Shown here: in pieces, positions 8,991 to 15,944 of the stretch
Layout of the letters: each line of letters opens with the position of its first letter
How positions within the stretch are numbered: the first letter of the stretch is position 1
Translations under genes and position numbers: made by a program
Notes under the pieces: model-generated
Told to the model about the DNA's origin: nothing
Databases searched by the model: none
The model's input: only the letters and a program-made list of their open reading frames with translations
Source of the DNA: Treponema sp.
Lineage (GTDB): Bacteria > Spirochaetota > Spirochaetia > Treponematales > Breznakiellaceae
Assembly (NCBI GenBank): GCA_031256035.1
Contig: JAIRRJ010000044.1
Coordinates: 1-41,232 of the forward strand
DNA: 41,232 bases
Direction of reading: 5' to 3'

Positions 8991-9074
8991 TAACCACGAA
9001 CCAACACCAACCATCACGAACCAAGAGAGACTGCGAAGTAAAAGTTCGTGTTTTTCGTGTGGTTCGTGGTAAAA
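8991..9074. repeat. Dispersed imperfect palindrome, family A
   Basis: The arms are TAACCACGAACC (8991-9002) and GGTTCGTGGTAA (9061-9072), with more CACGAAC/GTTCGTG pairing inside. A close relative lies at 36434-36507 in the opposite orientation. It is non-coding and sits in the gap downstream of the XRE gene. Confidence 0.65.
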
Positions 9075-9075
9075 T

Positions 9076-9429
9076 TCACTCTCCTTCGTTTGCCTTTTCC
9101 TGATATTCCAGTGTAAGGCGGATTTGTTTGAGGACATAGTCCTGTAAAAGTTCATCCAATTTTTTGAAATTGGCGATAACCTCTTCCAGCCGGAAATCCC
9201 TGCCCTTTTCGAACATTTCCCCCTTGCCGGTTTTCAGCCACTTTTCATTCACCCTGTAGGTAAAGCAGATCATCTTGATGATGCGTTCCGGCACTTTGCG
9301 GTTACCCAGTTCCATTGCTCCCGCATGGGCTTTGCTCACTTTGAGACATTCGGCAAATTTCTTTTGGGTTAATCCAAGCGCTTTACGGATTTCGCCGATT
9401 CTTCGGTTTATTCCCGAATAATTGTCCAA
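9076..9429 (-). CDS. XRE-family helix-turn-helix regulator
   Basis: 117 residues from a TTG at 9429 (LDNYSGINRRIGEIRKAL), with AAGGAAG 9 nt upstream. The HTH is IGEIRKALGLTQKKFAECLKV followed by KAHAGAMELGNRKVPERIIKMI. The block YRVNEKWLKTGKGEMFE is typical of phage-repressor-like XRE proteins. The C-terminal 40 residues look helical. The longer open frame upstream would add a hydrophobic stretch covering its own promoter, so I reject it. It is divergent from the 55-aa gene at 9576 and may control it. The target is not known. Confidence 0.75.
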   Translation of the reverse strand: MDNYSGINRRIGEIRKALGLTQKKFAECLKVSKAHAGAMELGNRKVPERIIKMICFTYRVNEKWLKTGKGEMFEKGRDFRLEEVIANFKKLDELLQDYVLKQIRLTLEYQEKANEGE

Positions 9430-9455
9430 AATAAATTTCTTCCTTAATAACCAAA

Positions 9456-9484
9456 ATACTATCAGCAGAATAATAGCCGGACAA
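9456..9484 (-). promoter_or_regulatory. Candidate promoter of the XRE gene
   Basis: Reading the minus strand, TTGTCC (9479-9484) is followed after 17 bp by TAGTAT (9456-9461). The predicted start is about 20 nt before the TTG codon. Each box matches the consensus at 4 of 6 positions. Confidence 0.4.
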
Positions 9485-9508
9485 GGTATTTTCTCTTTCA
9501 GTGAGCTA

Positions 9509-9538
9509 TTGACATAAATCTCCAATGTATACTATATT
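9509..9538 (+). promoter_or_regulatory. Strong sigma-70-like promoter of the 55-aa gene and lipoprotein cluster
   Basis: TTGACA at 9509-9514 and TATATT at 9533-9538 are separated by 18 bp. The predicted transcription start is ~30 nt upstream of the ATG at 9576. It lies back to back with the XRE promoter, so the regulator could act on it. Confidence 0.6.
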
Positions 9539-9575
9539 AATCTTCTATGAAGTCTATTAAGGAAAAGGCGATTTT

Positions 9576-9743
9576 ATGGCGGAACAGGAAAAATTGGAAA
9601 TTTTGATTAATTATTTCAAAAAACTTGAAGAAAGCCAAAAAGAGTATTTTCGGGAATTAGTCCAGAAATTGGCGGAAATCAATTGCGGCGGATTTGAGAG
9701 CGAAAGAGGTAAAACTGCTGTCTGTGTGGGCGGCATAAAATAA
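9576..9743 (+). CDS. 55-aa protein of unknown function, divergent from the XRE regulator
   Basis: ATG at 9576, TAA at 9741-9743. The protein starts MAEQEKLEILINYFKKLEES, is highly charged and predicted helical for its first ~35 residues, and ends CVGGIK. AAGGAAAAGG lies upstream at a usable distance, and a near-consensus promoter precedes it. I do not recognise the family. The pairing with a divergent XRE gene resembles a small regulatory module. It is followed after 13 bp by the first CsgG/LpoB-like lipoprotein gene. Confidence 0.55.
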   Translation: MAEQEKLEILINYFKKLEESQKEYFRELVQKLAEINCGGFESERGKTAVCVGGIK

Positions 9744-9756
9744 TTTGGAGGTTTTT

Positions 9757-10638
9757 ATGAAGAAAGGAAAATTATTTTGGGTGCTCGGATCATTCTTATT
9801 TACATTCGTCTCATGTGTTTCATTGCAGGATAAAACTTTACCTGCAATTGAAAAGGATATAACTGAAATGATCGGATATGTAACAACGGAATTTACATCA
9901 TTTCAATGGCTGCATATACAAAATAAAAATGGCATAAAATCAAAAGCCTATGACAAATTATTGGAAGAAGCAAAAAAACAATATGGTAATAATGTGAATA
10001 TAAGAAACATAAAAATATCTGGTAGCTTTTCAGGATTTGAAGTATTGAATCTTGTTGCAGCAGCGGGTGTAGGCATACCATTAGGTTTTGTAATTGGGGA
10101 CGGTCTTTATTTTGCTGGTATTGGTGAAGCATACTCTCTTACAACTATTGGGGGCGGCGCATTGGCAGGTACAGTTATAGGCATAGGTTTAAGCGGCAAT
10201 ACACAAAAAATAACCGCAACTGGAAATGTTGTACGTGTTGCAACTGCAAATGTCGGCGGTGTTGAAGGGGCATTGGCTAGAGCTGCCGCAGAAGTATCAA
10301 AAAATTTTAACGCCAAATCAGGGATCGCAATAGTCTACATAACCGCTGAAAACAGAAGTCAAACAGACTTTATCGCAGGTGAACTTGAACATATTTTACA
10401 ACGGCAGAATTTTGTCATTATCGACAGATCAGAACTGGAAAGAATACGTGCTGAACAAAAACTCGGCACAAGCTTCGAGATTGACGACAGTACAGCCGCA
10501 AGGATTGGGCATATAGCCGGAGCAAGCGTAGTTATTACCGGCAGGGTAGACGGCGAAGGCAATCTCCGCAGATTACGCCTGAGGGCATTGGACACCACCA
10601 CAGGGCAGGTTGTCGGGACTGCTTCTGAGAGATTGTAA
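9757..10638 (+). CDS. CsgG/LpoB-like lipoprotein, paralogue 1
   Basis: 293 residues. The start at 9757 follows GGAGG by 5 nt; a TTG 12 nt upstream is inside the ribosome-binding site. The signal peptide ends at a relaxed lipobox (TFVSC). A Gly-rich hydrophobic stretch (AAAGVGIPLGFVIG to TIGGGALAGTVIGIG) lies near residues 95-150. The C-terminal ~110 residues (KSGIAIVYITAE, LEHILQRQNFVIIDRSELE, AGASVVITGRVDG) resemble the CsgG/LpoB alpha-beta domain. LpoB-like proteins act on peptidoglycan synthases and CsgG forms secretion pores; neither role can be assigned here. The 3' ~320 bp is nearly identical to that of the next gene. Confidence 0.7.
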   Translation: MKKGKLFWVLGSFLFTFVSCVSLQDKTLPAIEKDITEMIGYVTTEFTSFQWLHIQNKNGIKSKAYDKLLEEAKKQYGNNVNIRNIKISGSFSGFEVLNLVAAAGVGIPLGFVIGDGLYFAGIGEAYSLTTIGGGALAGTVIGIGLSGNTQKITATGNVVRVATANVGGVEGALARAAAEVSKNFNAKSGIAIVYITAENRSQTDFIAGELEHILQRQNFVIIDRSELERIRAEQKLGTSFEIDDSTAARIGHIAGASVVITGRVDGEGNLRRLRLRALDTTTGQVVGTASERL

Positions 10639-10726
10639 AAATACGGGGGCGTATAGCAAACATTGTGCGCCTCCGCGCTATTTTGACCGTATGGCTGAAA
10701 TGTAAATAAATTGTATGGAGGTTTTT

Positions 10727-11500
10727 ATGAAAAGATTTGTTTCAGGAATGGTTTTGGTGGGATTGATTGGGTTGGTTGGTTCTTGTGCATCTATGGCTAG
10801 AGCAGATGGAACAAGACAACTTACAAACCAAACTCAAGGTACTTATAAACCGCTTACTGCAAATGAACGAACTAATGCAAAAATTTTAGGAGAAGTAACG
10901 ACCAAAGTTCATAAAGCTGCTCCAAATTTAATTGCACTTCCTACATTTACTTTTGAAGAGGCTTATGAGGCTATTCTTCAAGAAGCTCATTCTCAGCATT
11001 CTGGAAACATTGATGTAAGGGATATAACAATTACTGTAGATAGATATTATGAGTGGACACATGAAGCAGACTTTACTGTCAAAGGAAAGGTTATTTCATT
11101 GAGTGGAACAGCCGCTTCTGGTGTTGAAGGAGCATTGGCAAGAGCGGCTGAAGAAGTATCAGAAAAATTTACTGTCAGATCAAGGATCGCTATTGTTTAT
11201 ATAACAGCTCAAGACAGAAGTCAAACAGACTTTATCGCTGGTGAGCTTGAACATATTTTACGGAGGCAGGGTTTTGTCATTATCGACAGATCAGAACTGG
11301 AAAGAATACGAACCGAACAACAATTCGGCACAAGCTTAGAGGTTGACGACAGTACAGCCGCAAGGATTGGGCACATAGCCGGAGCAAGCGTAGTTATCAC
11401 CGGCAGGGTTGACGGCGAAGGCAATCTCCGCAGGTTACGCTTGAGGGCGTTGGACACCACCACAGGGCAGGTTGTCGGGACTGCTTCTGAGAGATTGTAA
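10727..11500 (+). CDS. CsgG/LpoB-like lipoprotein, paralogue 2
   Basis: 257 residues. The leader GGAGGTTTTTATG is the same as in paralogue 1. The signal peptide ends at lipobox LVGSC. Residues ~30-140 differ completely from paralogue 1 and lack the Gly-rich stretch. From about SGVEGALARAAEEVS onward the two proteins are nearly the same, ending in TTTGQVVGTASERL. A shared, almost unchanged 3' part with unrelated 5' parts points to recent duplication or gene conversion confined to the CsgG/LpoB-like domain. It probably sits in the envelope and may form mixed oligomers with paralogue 1. Confidence 0.7.
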   Translation: MKRFVSGMVLVGLIGLVGSCASMARADGTRQLTNQTQGTYKPLTANERTNAKILGEVTTKVHKAAPNLIALPTFTFEEAYEAILQEAHSQHSGNIDVRDITITVDRYYEWTHEADFTVKGKVISLSGTAASGVEGALARAAEEVSEKFTVRSRIAIVYITAQDRSQTDFIAGELEHILRRQGFVIIDRSELERIRTEQQFGTSLEVDDSTAARIGHIAGASVVITGRVDGEGNLRRLRLRALDTTTGQVVGTASERL

Positions 11501-11518
11501 AAACACCTTGGTTTTACA

Positions 11519-11538
11519 TGGTGCCTCCTATGGCACCA
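11519..11538 (+). other. Hairpin abutting the ribosome-binding site of the next gene
   Basis: TGGTGCC (11519-11525) pairs with GGCACCA (11532-11538) around a 6-nt loop. The 3' arm touches AAAGGAG of the gene starting at 11551. There is no T-run, so it is more likely an mRNA-processing or translation-control stem than a terminator. The GGTGCC/GGCACC arms recur at 26629-26712. Confidence 0.4.
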
Positions 11539-11550
11539 AAGGAGTCTGTC

Positions 11551-12387
11551 ATGAAAATTAACAAAGTTTATCTTTTCCTTGTGATTCTTTCTTGCGGTAT
11601 TGGGTTTCAAGGCGTGGCTCAAGAATTCCCGAGTGAAATAAAAGCCGCGCTAAAGAATATCCCCGAAGATGCTTTGGTGGGAATTGGCAGGGCAAAAGCC
11701 CGGACAGACGGAGAATCAATACTATTTGCTGAAGATCAGGCCAGAGAAGAAATTGCGCGTCAGATGAATACTGAAATCAGAATGATAATTCGGGATTATA
11801 CTGCTGCCGACGAAGATGATCCTTCAACAGCCGTTTCCTTCCAAGAAGTAATTGATGAAGCGCATTCAGATGCACATTTGACGGGTTCAATAATAAAGAT
11901 ACTCACAAAAGCCAATGATGGGGCATGGTGGTGTTTGGTTACATTATCGCAAGATAATATCAGTATTTCATACAGAATCCCATCAAAAGAAGAATTGTTA
12001 AGGTATGCGGCAAATTCAAATATTACAAATGTCCGTGCCGTCAACTCAATTCCCGACTGGGTTTTTGATTTTGACAGTAAAAAACCAGAAGGCTGGATAT
12101 GGTGTGTAGGTTCCGCAAACGTGGGAAATGATGAAGCGTCATTTAATTTGGCAAGAGAACGGGCAAGAAGGTCAATCGCTCATTCACTTGATTCTCACGT
12201 TAAATCGCTGACCCGTCACATAAAATCATACAGAGAAACAGATACAGAACCTTTTGAGAGTGAAGAAAATTATTTAACAATCACAAGTGAGTATGATCGC
12301 CTGCCTTTTAACGCAGTTACAATAAATATTGCCAAAACAAGGGATAATACATGGTGGGTTTTGTTAGGCTGTCCCGTTTCACGTTAA
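11551..12387 (+). CDS. LPP20-like envelope protein with two repeated domains
   Basis: 278 residues. The start at 11551 follows AAGGAG. The signal peptide contains VILSC, a possible lipobox; cleavage after GVAQ by signal peptidase I is an alternative. Two related halves each begin with a short glycine-rich strand and then an Ala/Arg-rich helix: LVGIGRAKA...AEDQAREEIARQM, and WCVGSANVG...LARERARRSIAHSL. This pattern is that of LPP20/FlgT-type lipoprotein domains. Each half also ends in a W-W-containing strand (WWCLVTL, WWVLLG). Probably periplasmic or outer-membrane associated, and co-transcribed with the CsgG/LpoB-like genes. Confidence 0.6.
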   Translation: MKINKVYLFLVILSCGIGFQGVAQEFPSEIKAALKNIPEDALVGIGRAKARTDGESILFAEDQAREEIARQMNTEIRMIIRDYTAADEDDPSTAVSFQEVIDEAHSDAHLTGSIIKILTKANDGAWWCLVTLSQDNISISYRIPSKEELLRYAANSNITNVRAVNSIPDWVFDFDSKKPEGWIWCVGSANVGNDEASFNLARERARRSIAHSLDSHVKSLTRHIKSYRETDTEPFESEENYLTITSEYDRLPFNAVTINIAKTRDNTWWVLLGCPVSR

Positions 12388-12407
12388 TTGCCATGATTTT
12401 GTCTGTG

Positions 12408-12458
12408 GTTTTATTTATGCGCCGTTGGCGCAGATAAAACAGATCAGTATTGATCTGT
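12408..12458 (+). other. Two adjacent hairpins between lipoprotein genes
   Basis: The first stem pairs GTTTTAT (12408-12414) with ATAAAAC (12434-12440) and, inside, TGCGCC with GGCGCA. The second is ACAGATCA (12439-12446) with TGATCTGT (12451-12458) around a 4-nt loop. Neither has a T-run. They may act as a weak terminator or as processing sites between 12387 and 12509. Confidence 0.4.
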
Positions 12459-12508
12459 ATAAAGCTGTCTCCCGGTAATGAGATGAAACTTACCAAAGGA
12501 ATGTTTTT

Positions 12509-13069
12509 ATGAAAAAGCTGTTTTTTTCTTTAGTCCCTGTACTGGTAATTATTGCCTGTACCCCTGCTCAACCAAAGTTGGAAGATGCGCATAATCCCGG
12601 ATGGTTATCATTTCTGTCACTTCCCGAAGAGTTTTATGCGGAAAGGATGTATAACTATGATAATAATTTTTTTTCAATTGATGGTGATGATTACAAAGGT
12701 ATTGGAACAGCTCTTTGCAGTACCGATGCCGCATCCATAGAAGCGGCAAAATATTTGGCAATTGCAGGCTTGGTAAATGGAATTATTGTCTATACTCCGG
12801 AAGATACGGTTGTACACTGTTGGCCTGAATTGGTCTACGAGTTAAACAGCCTGACTCAGATCAAAGTAGAGCGGCTGGGAAAGAGAAAAAATGGGCAGGT
12901 GATTTGCATTGTATCGATCAAAAAAAGTGAAGCTGAAAAAATTCAAAACAACCTTAGAGATAAATATCATGAGATATATAATGGTGTGCGTTTTATGCAA
13001 TTTTTTAGAGAGGATGATAAAATGAACGCAACCTATAATCGGGAACGTATGAAATTCAGAAGTAACTGA
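12509..13069 (+). CDS. Lipoprotein of unknown function
   Basis: 186 residues, preceded by AAAGGA. The signal peptide ends in lipobox VIIAC. The mature part begins TPAQPK, then GWLSFLSLPEEFYAERM. GIGTALCSTDAASIEAAKYL resembles the glycine-strand plus Ala-rich helix of LPP20-like domains in the preceding gene, but more weakly. The C-terminus is charged and helical. No specific role can be given. It is the last of four consecutive envelope-protein genes on this strand. Confidence 0.65.
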   Translation: MKKLFFSLVPVLVIIACTPAQPKLEDAHNPGWLSFLSLPEEFYAERMYNYDNNFFSIDGDDYKGIGTALCSTDAASIEAAKYLAIAGLVNGIIVYTPEDTVVHCWPELVYELNSLTQIKVERLGKRKNGQVICIVSIKKSEAEKIQNNLRDKYHEIYNGVRFMQFFREDDKMNATYNRERMKFRSN

Positions 13070-13282
13070 TGCAGGTGGCGCGTGTTGCACAGAGAACGCA
13101 AAAGGTGTCAGTCATTTTTTTCCCCTTTGTGCCCTTTGCGTGTGTCTTTTTGATTCAGCCAAATTTCCGGATCGGCAACAACATGGCTGAAAAAAATGTC
13201 AGCAACGTAATATGATTGAATTATGACGCTGTATCATGGCAGTGATAAGTTATGTGCACTCTTTTGATCCGGGGGCGCTGCT
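13070..13282. repeat. 213-bp gap with an imperfect palindrome, family B
   Basis: From about 13089 to 13150 the sequence runs GCACAGAGAACGCAAAAGG, then CCCCTTTGTGCCCTTTGCGT, an imperfect inverted repeat similar to 40146-40246. A second stem TTCAGCCA/TGGCTGAA (about 13155-13195) follows. No gene is visible in the gap. Confidence 0.45.
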
Positions 13283-13522
13283 ATGACCCCTGAAAAATTA
13301 TCAGCCCTCCTGTCCATTCTGAATCCTCCTGTTATCCAGATGATAATTGATAACAGGAGAGTTAACAGCATTGAAGCGGCAAGGCTGTTTTATAATTCTG
13401 ACCTTTACGCCATGCTGGAAAAAGAAGAGAGCAAACTCTGGCACTTAAGCCCGTTGACTCTTTATGAACTGTTTGAAGAAGAGCTTGCGACCGGAAGCAT
13501 CAATTACCCGGAGGAAGCATGA
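13283..13522 (+). CDS. Small protein paired with DUF3791
   Basis: 79 residues starting MTPEKLSALLSILNPPVIQM. The segment EAARLFYNSDLYAMLEKEES followed by LWHLSPLTLYELFEEE is a pattern I associate with small proteins encoded next to DUF3791. No catalytic residues or membrane segments are visible. It overlaps the next gene by 4 bp (ATGA), so the two are coupled. In other genomes this pair often precedes a DUF3990 gene; none is present here. Confidence 0.55.
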   Translation: MTPEKLSALLSILNPPVIQMIIDNRRVNSIEAARLFYNSDLYAMLEKEESKLWHLSPLTLYELFEEELATGSINYPEEA

Positions 13523-13746
13523 ACAATAAAACGGGAAACGAAATAAAATTTTTGGTGTATTGCATCGAAATATACAAGACTGCATATAAAATAACCGGCA
13601 GGGAAGTGATGCATTTATTCAGTCAATACGGAATTATGGAGTATATTGTGGAGTGTTACGGCGCTTTACATACTACAGGTCCGCAATACATTATCGAAGA
13701 CATTGCCGACCTGATAGAGGGAAGACAGCGGAAAAACCTGCCTTAA
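13519..13746 (+). CDS. DUF3791-family protein
   Basis: 75 residues with GGAGG before the ATG. EIKFLVYCIEIYKTAYKITG, EVMHLFSQYGIMEYIVECY and ALHTTGPQYIIEDI are the family blocks. The molecular function is unknown. Such genes are found in toxin-antitoxin-like loci with DUF3990. Here the gene ends and the convergent nitroreductase follows within 40 bp, so the cassette looks incomplete. Confidence 0.65.
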   Translation: MNNKTGNEIKFLVYCIEIYKTAYKITGREVMHLFSQYGIMEYIVECYGALHTTGPQYIIEDIADLIEGRQRKNLP

Positions 13747-13783
13747 TTTGCGGCATTCGCAAAACACCGGCTTTGTAGACCTC

Positions 13784-14296
13784 TCAATCAATATACGTTA
13801 CTTTGGCTGCCTCAAAAAAACCTCTTTGTCCGGGGGCTTCATCGGGAGTGCCTATGGCGATGATGTTAAAGGGGATTTTTGGCTCCTGTATGTTAAAAAG
13901 CCCGCGAATGGAAACCATCCGTTCTTCCCTTGGGTAGACGCCGCACCAGCAGGCGCCAAGACCTATGCCGGCGGCTTCCAGTAAAATATTTTCCGTGGCG
14001 GCGCCGCAGTCCTGCGGGAAGTAGCCTTCCGGCTTTTCTTTGGTCTGCGGGAGCGCAACAACAACGATGGCGGCAGTTGCGGTTTCGCACATCTTTGCGT
14101 AGGGATGGATTTCAGCGATTTTATCAAGCATTTCCCGTTTTGTAATGGCGAGGAATTCCCAGGGGCGCGTGTTGCACGCTGATGGCGCAAGCATGGCGGC
14201 TTTGAGGAGGCGGTCAAGCTGCTCGCGTGTAACGGGTTTGTCAGGCTGAAATTTTCTTATACTGCGGCGTTTTTCAAATAGAGTGTTCATTTCCAT
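13784..14296 (-). CDS. Nitroreductase-family FMN protein
   Basis: 170 residues. Family marks are the N-terminal FMN-phosphate motif RRSIRKFQPDKPV, MLAPSACNTRPWEF, and the C-terminal AAGIGLGACWCGVYPREE block. These enzymes reduce nitro groups, quinones or flavins with NAD(P)H; the substrate is unknown. AAGGA lies 7 nt before the ATG. It is the last gene of a minus-strand run that includes the AbiE remnant directly upstream (2 bp away). Confidence 0.88.
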   Translation of the reverse strand: MEMNTLFEKRRSIRKFQPDKPVTREQLDRLLKAAMLAPSACNTRPWEFLAITKREMLDKIAEIHPYAKMCETATAAIVVVALPQTKEKPEGYFPQDCGAATENILLEAAGIGLGACWCGVYPREERMVSIRGLFNIQEPKIPFNIIAIGTPDEAPGQRGFFEAAKVTYID

Positions 14297-14298
14297 GA

Positions 14299-14526
14299 TT
14301 ATATCCTTTTTCTTCCAAAATTGAAATTGTTTTTTTTGGAAACACCGTTTTTTTCGTTATCCTGTTTTTCGAGAGTAAATAAATCAATATCAAATGATTT
14401 CCGGTGCCCCAATTGAAGCGCCAGAGCTGTTCCGCCCGCAAGAATATGTTTACTAAACAACTGTTCTTTCTGTAAATCAGTGATAATTTCTATCAATTCA
14501 CATGAGACAGCTTCTTTGCATAACAT
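14299..14526 (-). pseudogene. Truncated AbiEii-type nucleotidyltransferase
   Basis: 75 codons. ILAGGTALALQLGHRKSFDIDLFT is the N-terminal active-site region of AbiEii/AbiGii (DUF1814) nucleotidyltransferases, with G-G-T and the D-x-D-L pair. Full proteins have 200 or more residues; here the frame ends after ~20 more residues. If one base of the A8 run at 14331-14338 is skipped, the reading continues as ISILEEKGYN before a stop inside the nitroreductase gene, so a frameshift plus loss of the C-terminal part is likely. It overlaps the upstream partner gene by 34 bp. Confidence 0.7.
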
Positions 14527-14789
14527 TTGAACTTTGTCTCCTTGATATTGAATACGGCGCTTGAATATGCTGTTGCCGCTTCATTTAAGCTGTCCAGGCG
14601 CGGCAAAATTTTTCTTAATACTCTATGTGGGTAAATTTGGTACAAAAGGAATTCGTCTTTTTCCAGACCGTAATTCATTACATTTTCAATAATGTACTCT
14701 TTATGCCTGTCAGTATCTAATTTGTCTTTGTCAACGCTCCAGAACAAATGAGGCGAAAAAAGCTTTAATAATTCACTCTTTTTGTTCAT
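14493..14789 (-). CDS. DUF6922-like partner of the AbiE-type toxin (putative antitoxin remnant)
   Basis: 98 residues. SPHLFWSVDKDKLDTDRHKEY followed by IIENVMNYG is the hallmark of small proteins encoded directly before AbiEii-type nucleotidyltransferases. The C-terminal FKCYAK is also typical. The protein looks complete even though its partner is truncated. Its ATG overlaps the stop of the RraA-like gene (ATGA), so it is now translated as part of that operon. The family assignment is from memory. Confidence 0.6.
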   Translation of the reverse strand: MNKKSELLKLFSPHLFWSVDKDKLDTDRHKEYIIENVMNYGLEKDEFLLYQIYPHRVLRKILPRLDSLNEAATAYSSAVFNIKETKFKCYAKKLSHVN

Positions 14790-15487
14790 TTCAACTCCGT
14801 AATATTCACAGTTTCGTCAAGCTCCCGTCCGCCTTTCAAGTATAAATCGCGTCTGGAAATTTTGTCGCCTTTCATTTCCTGATATGCGTACTTGTAAACA
14901 TCATAGATAAGTTTGTTAGGCACAACTATTATTCCGTCTCCGTCCGCGATGACCAAATCTTCGGGGTATATTGCCACTCCGCCTATCGCTATTGGTATGT
15001 TTTTTTCGTGGTAGCGTATCCGCGCCTGATCCATTGGCTGTGAAACATGCTTGGTGAACACGGGGATTTTTTGGAGTATTACTTCGTCGGTATCCCTCAC
15101 GCCTCCGCCGTTCAAAAGAAAACCCACAGCTCCCCTGTTTGTGCAGTTCAGTGTATTGTTTGAACCCAAAAGGCCGACATCAAGCCCGCAAATATCAAGG
15201 CAGATAAAATCACCGGGGATGATGTCGTCCACCCATTTGTCGGTGCAGACATTGCCGTAATACCAGCCGACCCATTTGGTATATTCATCCCCTGTAACCA
15301 TCGGGACAGGCCCTTCATACGGCAGATAGCGGGCTGTGCGCGCAAATCCGATAGCGCGTGTCCGCCAGAGCGGTTTTATGCTGTGATGAACCGTGCCATA
15401 GTGATGATACCCGCACCAGTCCATCCCATCGCGCACATCCGTTACGCGAAAATCTTTGTACATTTCAAGAATTTCCTGTCTGTTCAT
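14786..15487 (-). CDS. RraA-family protein (4-hydroxy-4-methyl-2-oxoglutarate aldolase-like)
   Basis: 233 residues. The fold-defining stretch is GAVGFLLNGGGVRDTDEV, the equivalent of the family G-x3-(D/N)G-x-(V)RD metal- and substrate-binding loop, followed by IPIAIGGVAIYPEDLVIADG. Family members are RNase E inhibitors, class II pyruvate aldolases or oxaloacetate decarboxylases. The carbon-metabolism role is more likely here than RNase control, but the substrate is unknown. A GGTGAGGG site precedes the ATG. It lies 16 bp after the PPC-domain gene. Confidence 0.8.
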   Translation of the reverse strand: MNRQEILEMYKDFRVTDVRDGMDWCGYHHYGTVHHSIKPLWRTRAIGFARTARYLPYEGPVPMVTGDEYTKWVGWYYGNVCTDKWVDDIIPGDFICLDICGLDVGLLGSNNTLNCTNRGAVGFLLNGGGVRDTDEVILQKIPVFTKHVSQPMDQARIRYHEKNIPIAIGGVAIYPEDLVIADGDGIIVVPNKLIYDVYKYAYQEMKGDKISRRDLYLKGGRELDETVNITELK

Positions 15488-15503
15488 AAAACCCTCACCT
15501 GAT

Positions 15504-15944
15504 TCAATTTTTGTTTGTCAATTCAAGTATACCGTCTTTGTTTCTGACACGGTGAAAATTAAATCCGTCCATTTCGGCAATGACAATCTCTCCCAGATAT
15601 AAAATCCTGCACCCGTGTTCCAGATGCCCAGCGTATGCGCATTTATGATCGGATAACGTGATATGAAGATGAGGAGAACCGTCTGCGATAATTCCGTCTA
15701 TCGATGTTATTTCGAGCGGTTTATCTTCCCATTTTTCACAATGGTTGACAGGCGGCAGACCGGTTGTCATCACCATATGCAGTACGCAATAATCAAGTGT
15801 GCCTATTCCTGAAAGGACAACGGCATTGCGAATATTATTGCTCTTAACAAAATTTTCTATGCTTTCGAGGAGGTAGTCTCCCCTGTCGAGGCGCAGGACA
15901 TGAACTTTTGTGAAGGTGCCGTCTGTAAATGTTTGCATTTTCAT
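15504..15944 (-). CDS. PPC (PCC/DUF296) domain protein
   Basis: 146 residues, all one domain: VVLSGIGTLDYCVLHMV, GIIADGSPHLHITLSDHKCA, and YAGHLEHGCRILYLGEIVIAE. The His-rich HLHITLSD and GHLEHG motifs are the conserved core; they bind metal in some structures. PPC proteins are trimeric and occur as DNA-binding AT-hook partners in plants or stand-alone in bacteria, with unknown activity. The start at 15944 has GGGGAGG just upstream and overlaps creD by 4 bp (ATGA). A longer frame upstream is inside creD. Confidence 0.82.
   Translation of the reverse strand: MKMQTFTDGTFTKVHVLRLDRGDYLLESIENFVKSNNIRNAVVLSGIGTLDYCVLHMVMTTGLPPVNHCEKWEDKPLEITSIDGIIADGSPHLHITLSDHKCAYAGHLEHGCRILYLGEIVIAEMDGFNFHRVRNKDGILELTNKN

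Noticed and set aside
8886-9155. 90-residue extension of the Phd-type antitoxin
   Set aside because: It crosses the family A palindrome and the operator repeats, and the Phd domain already begins at the GTG.
11519-11538. Rho-independent terminator between lipoprotein genes
   Set aside because: The stem is good, but there is no T-run and it abuts the next ribosome-binding site.
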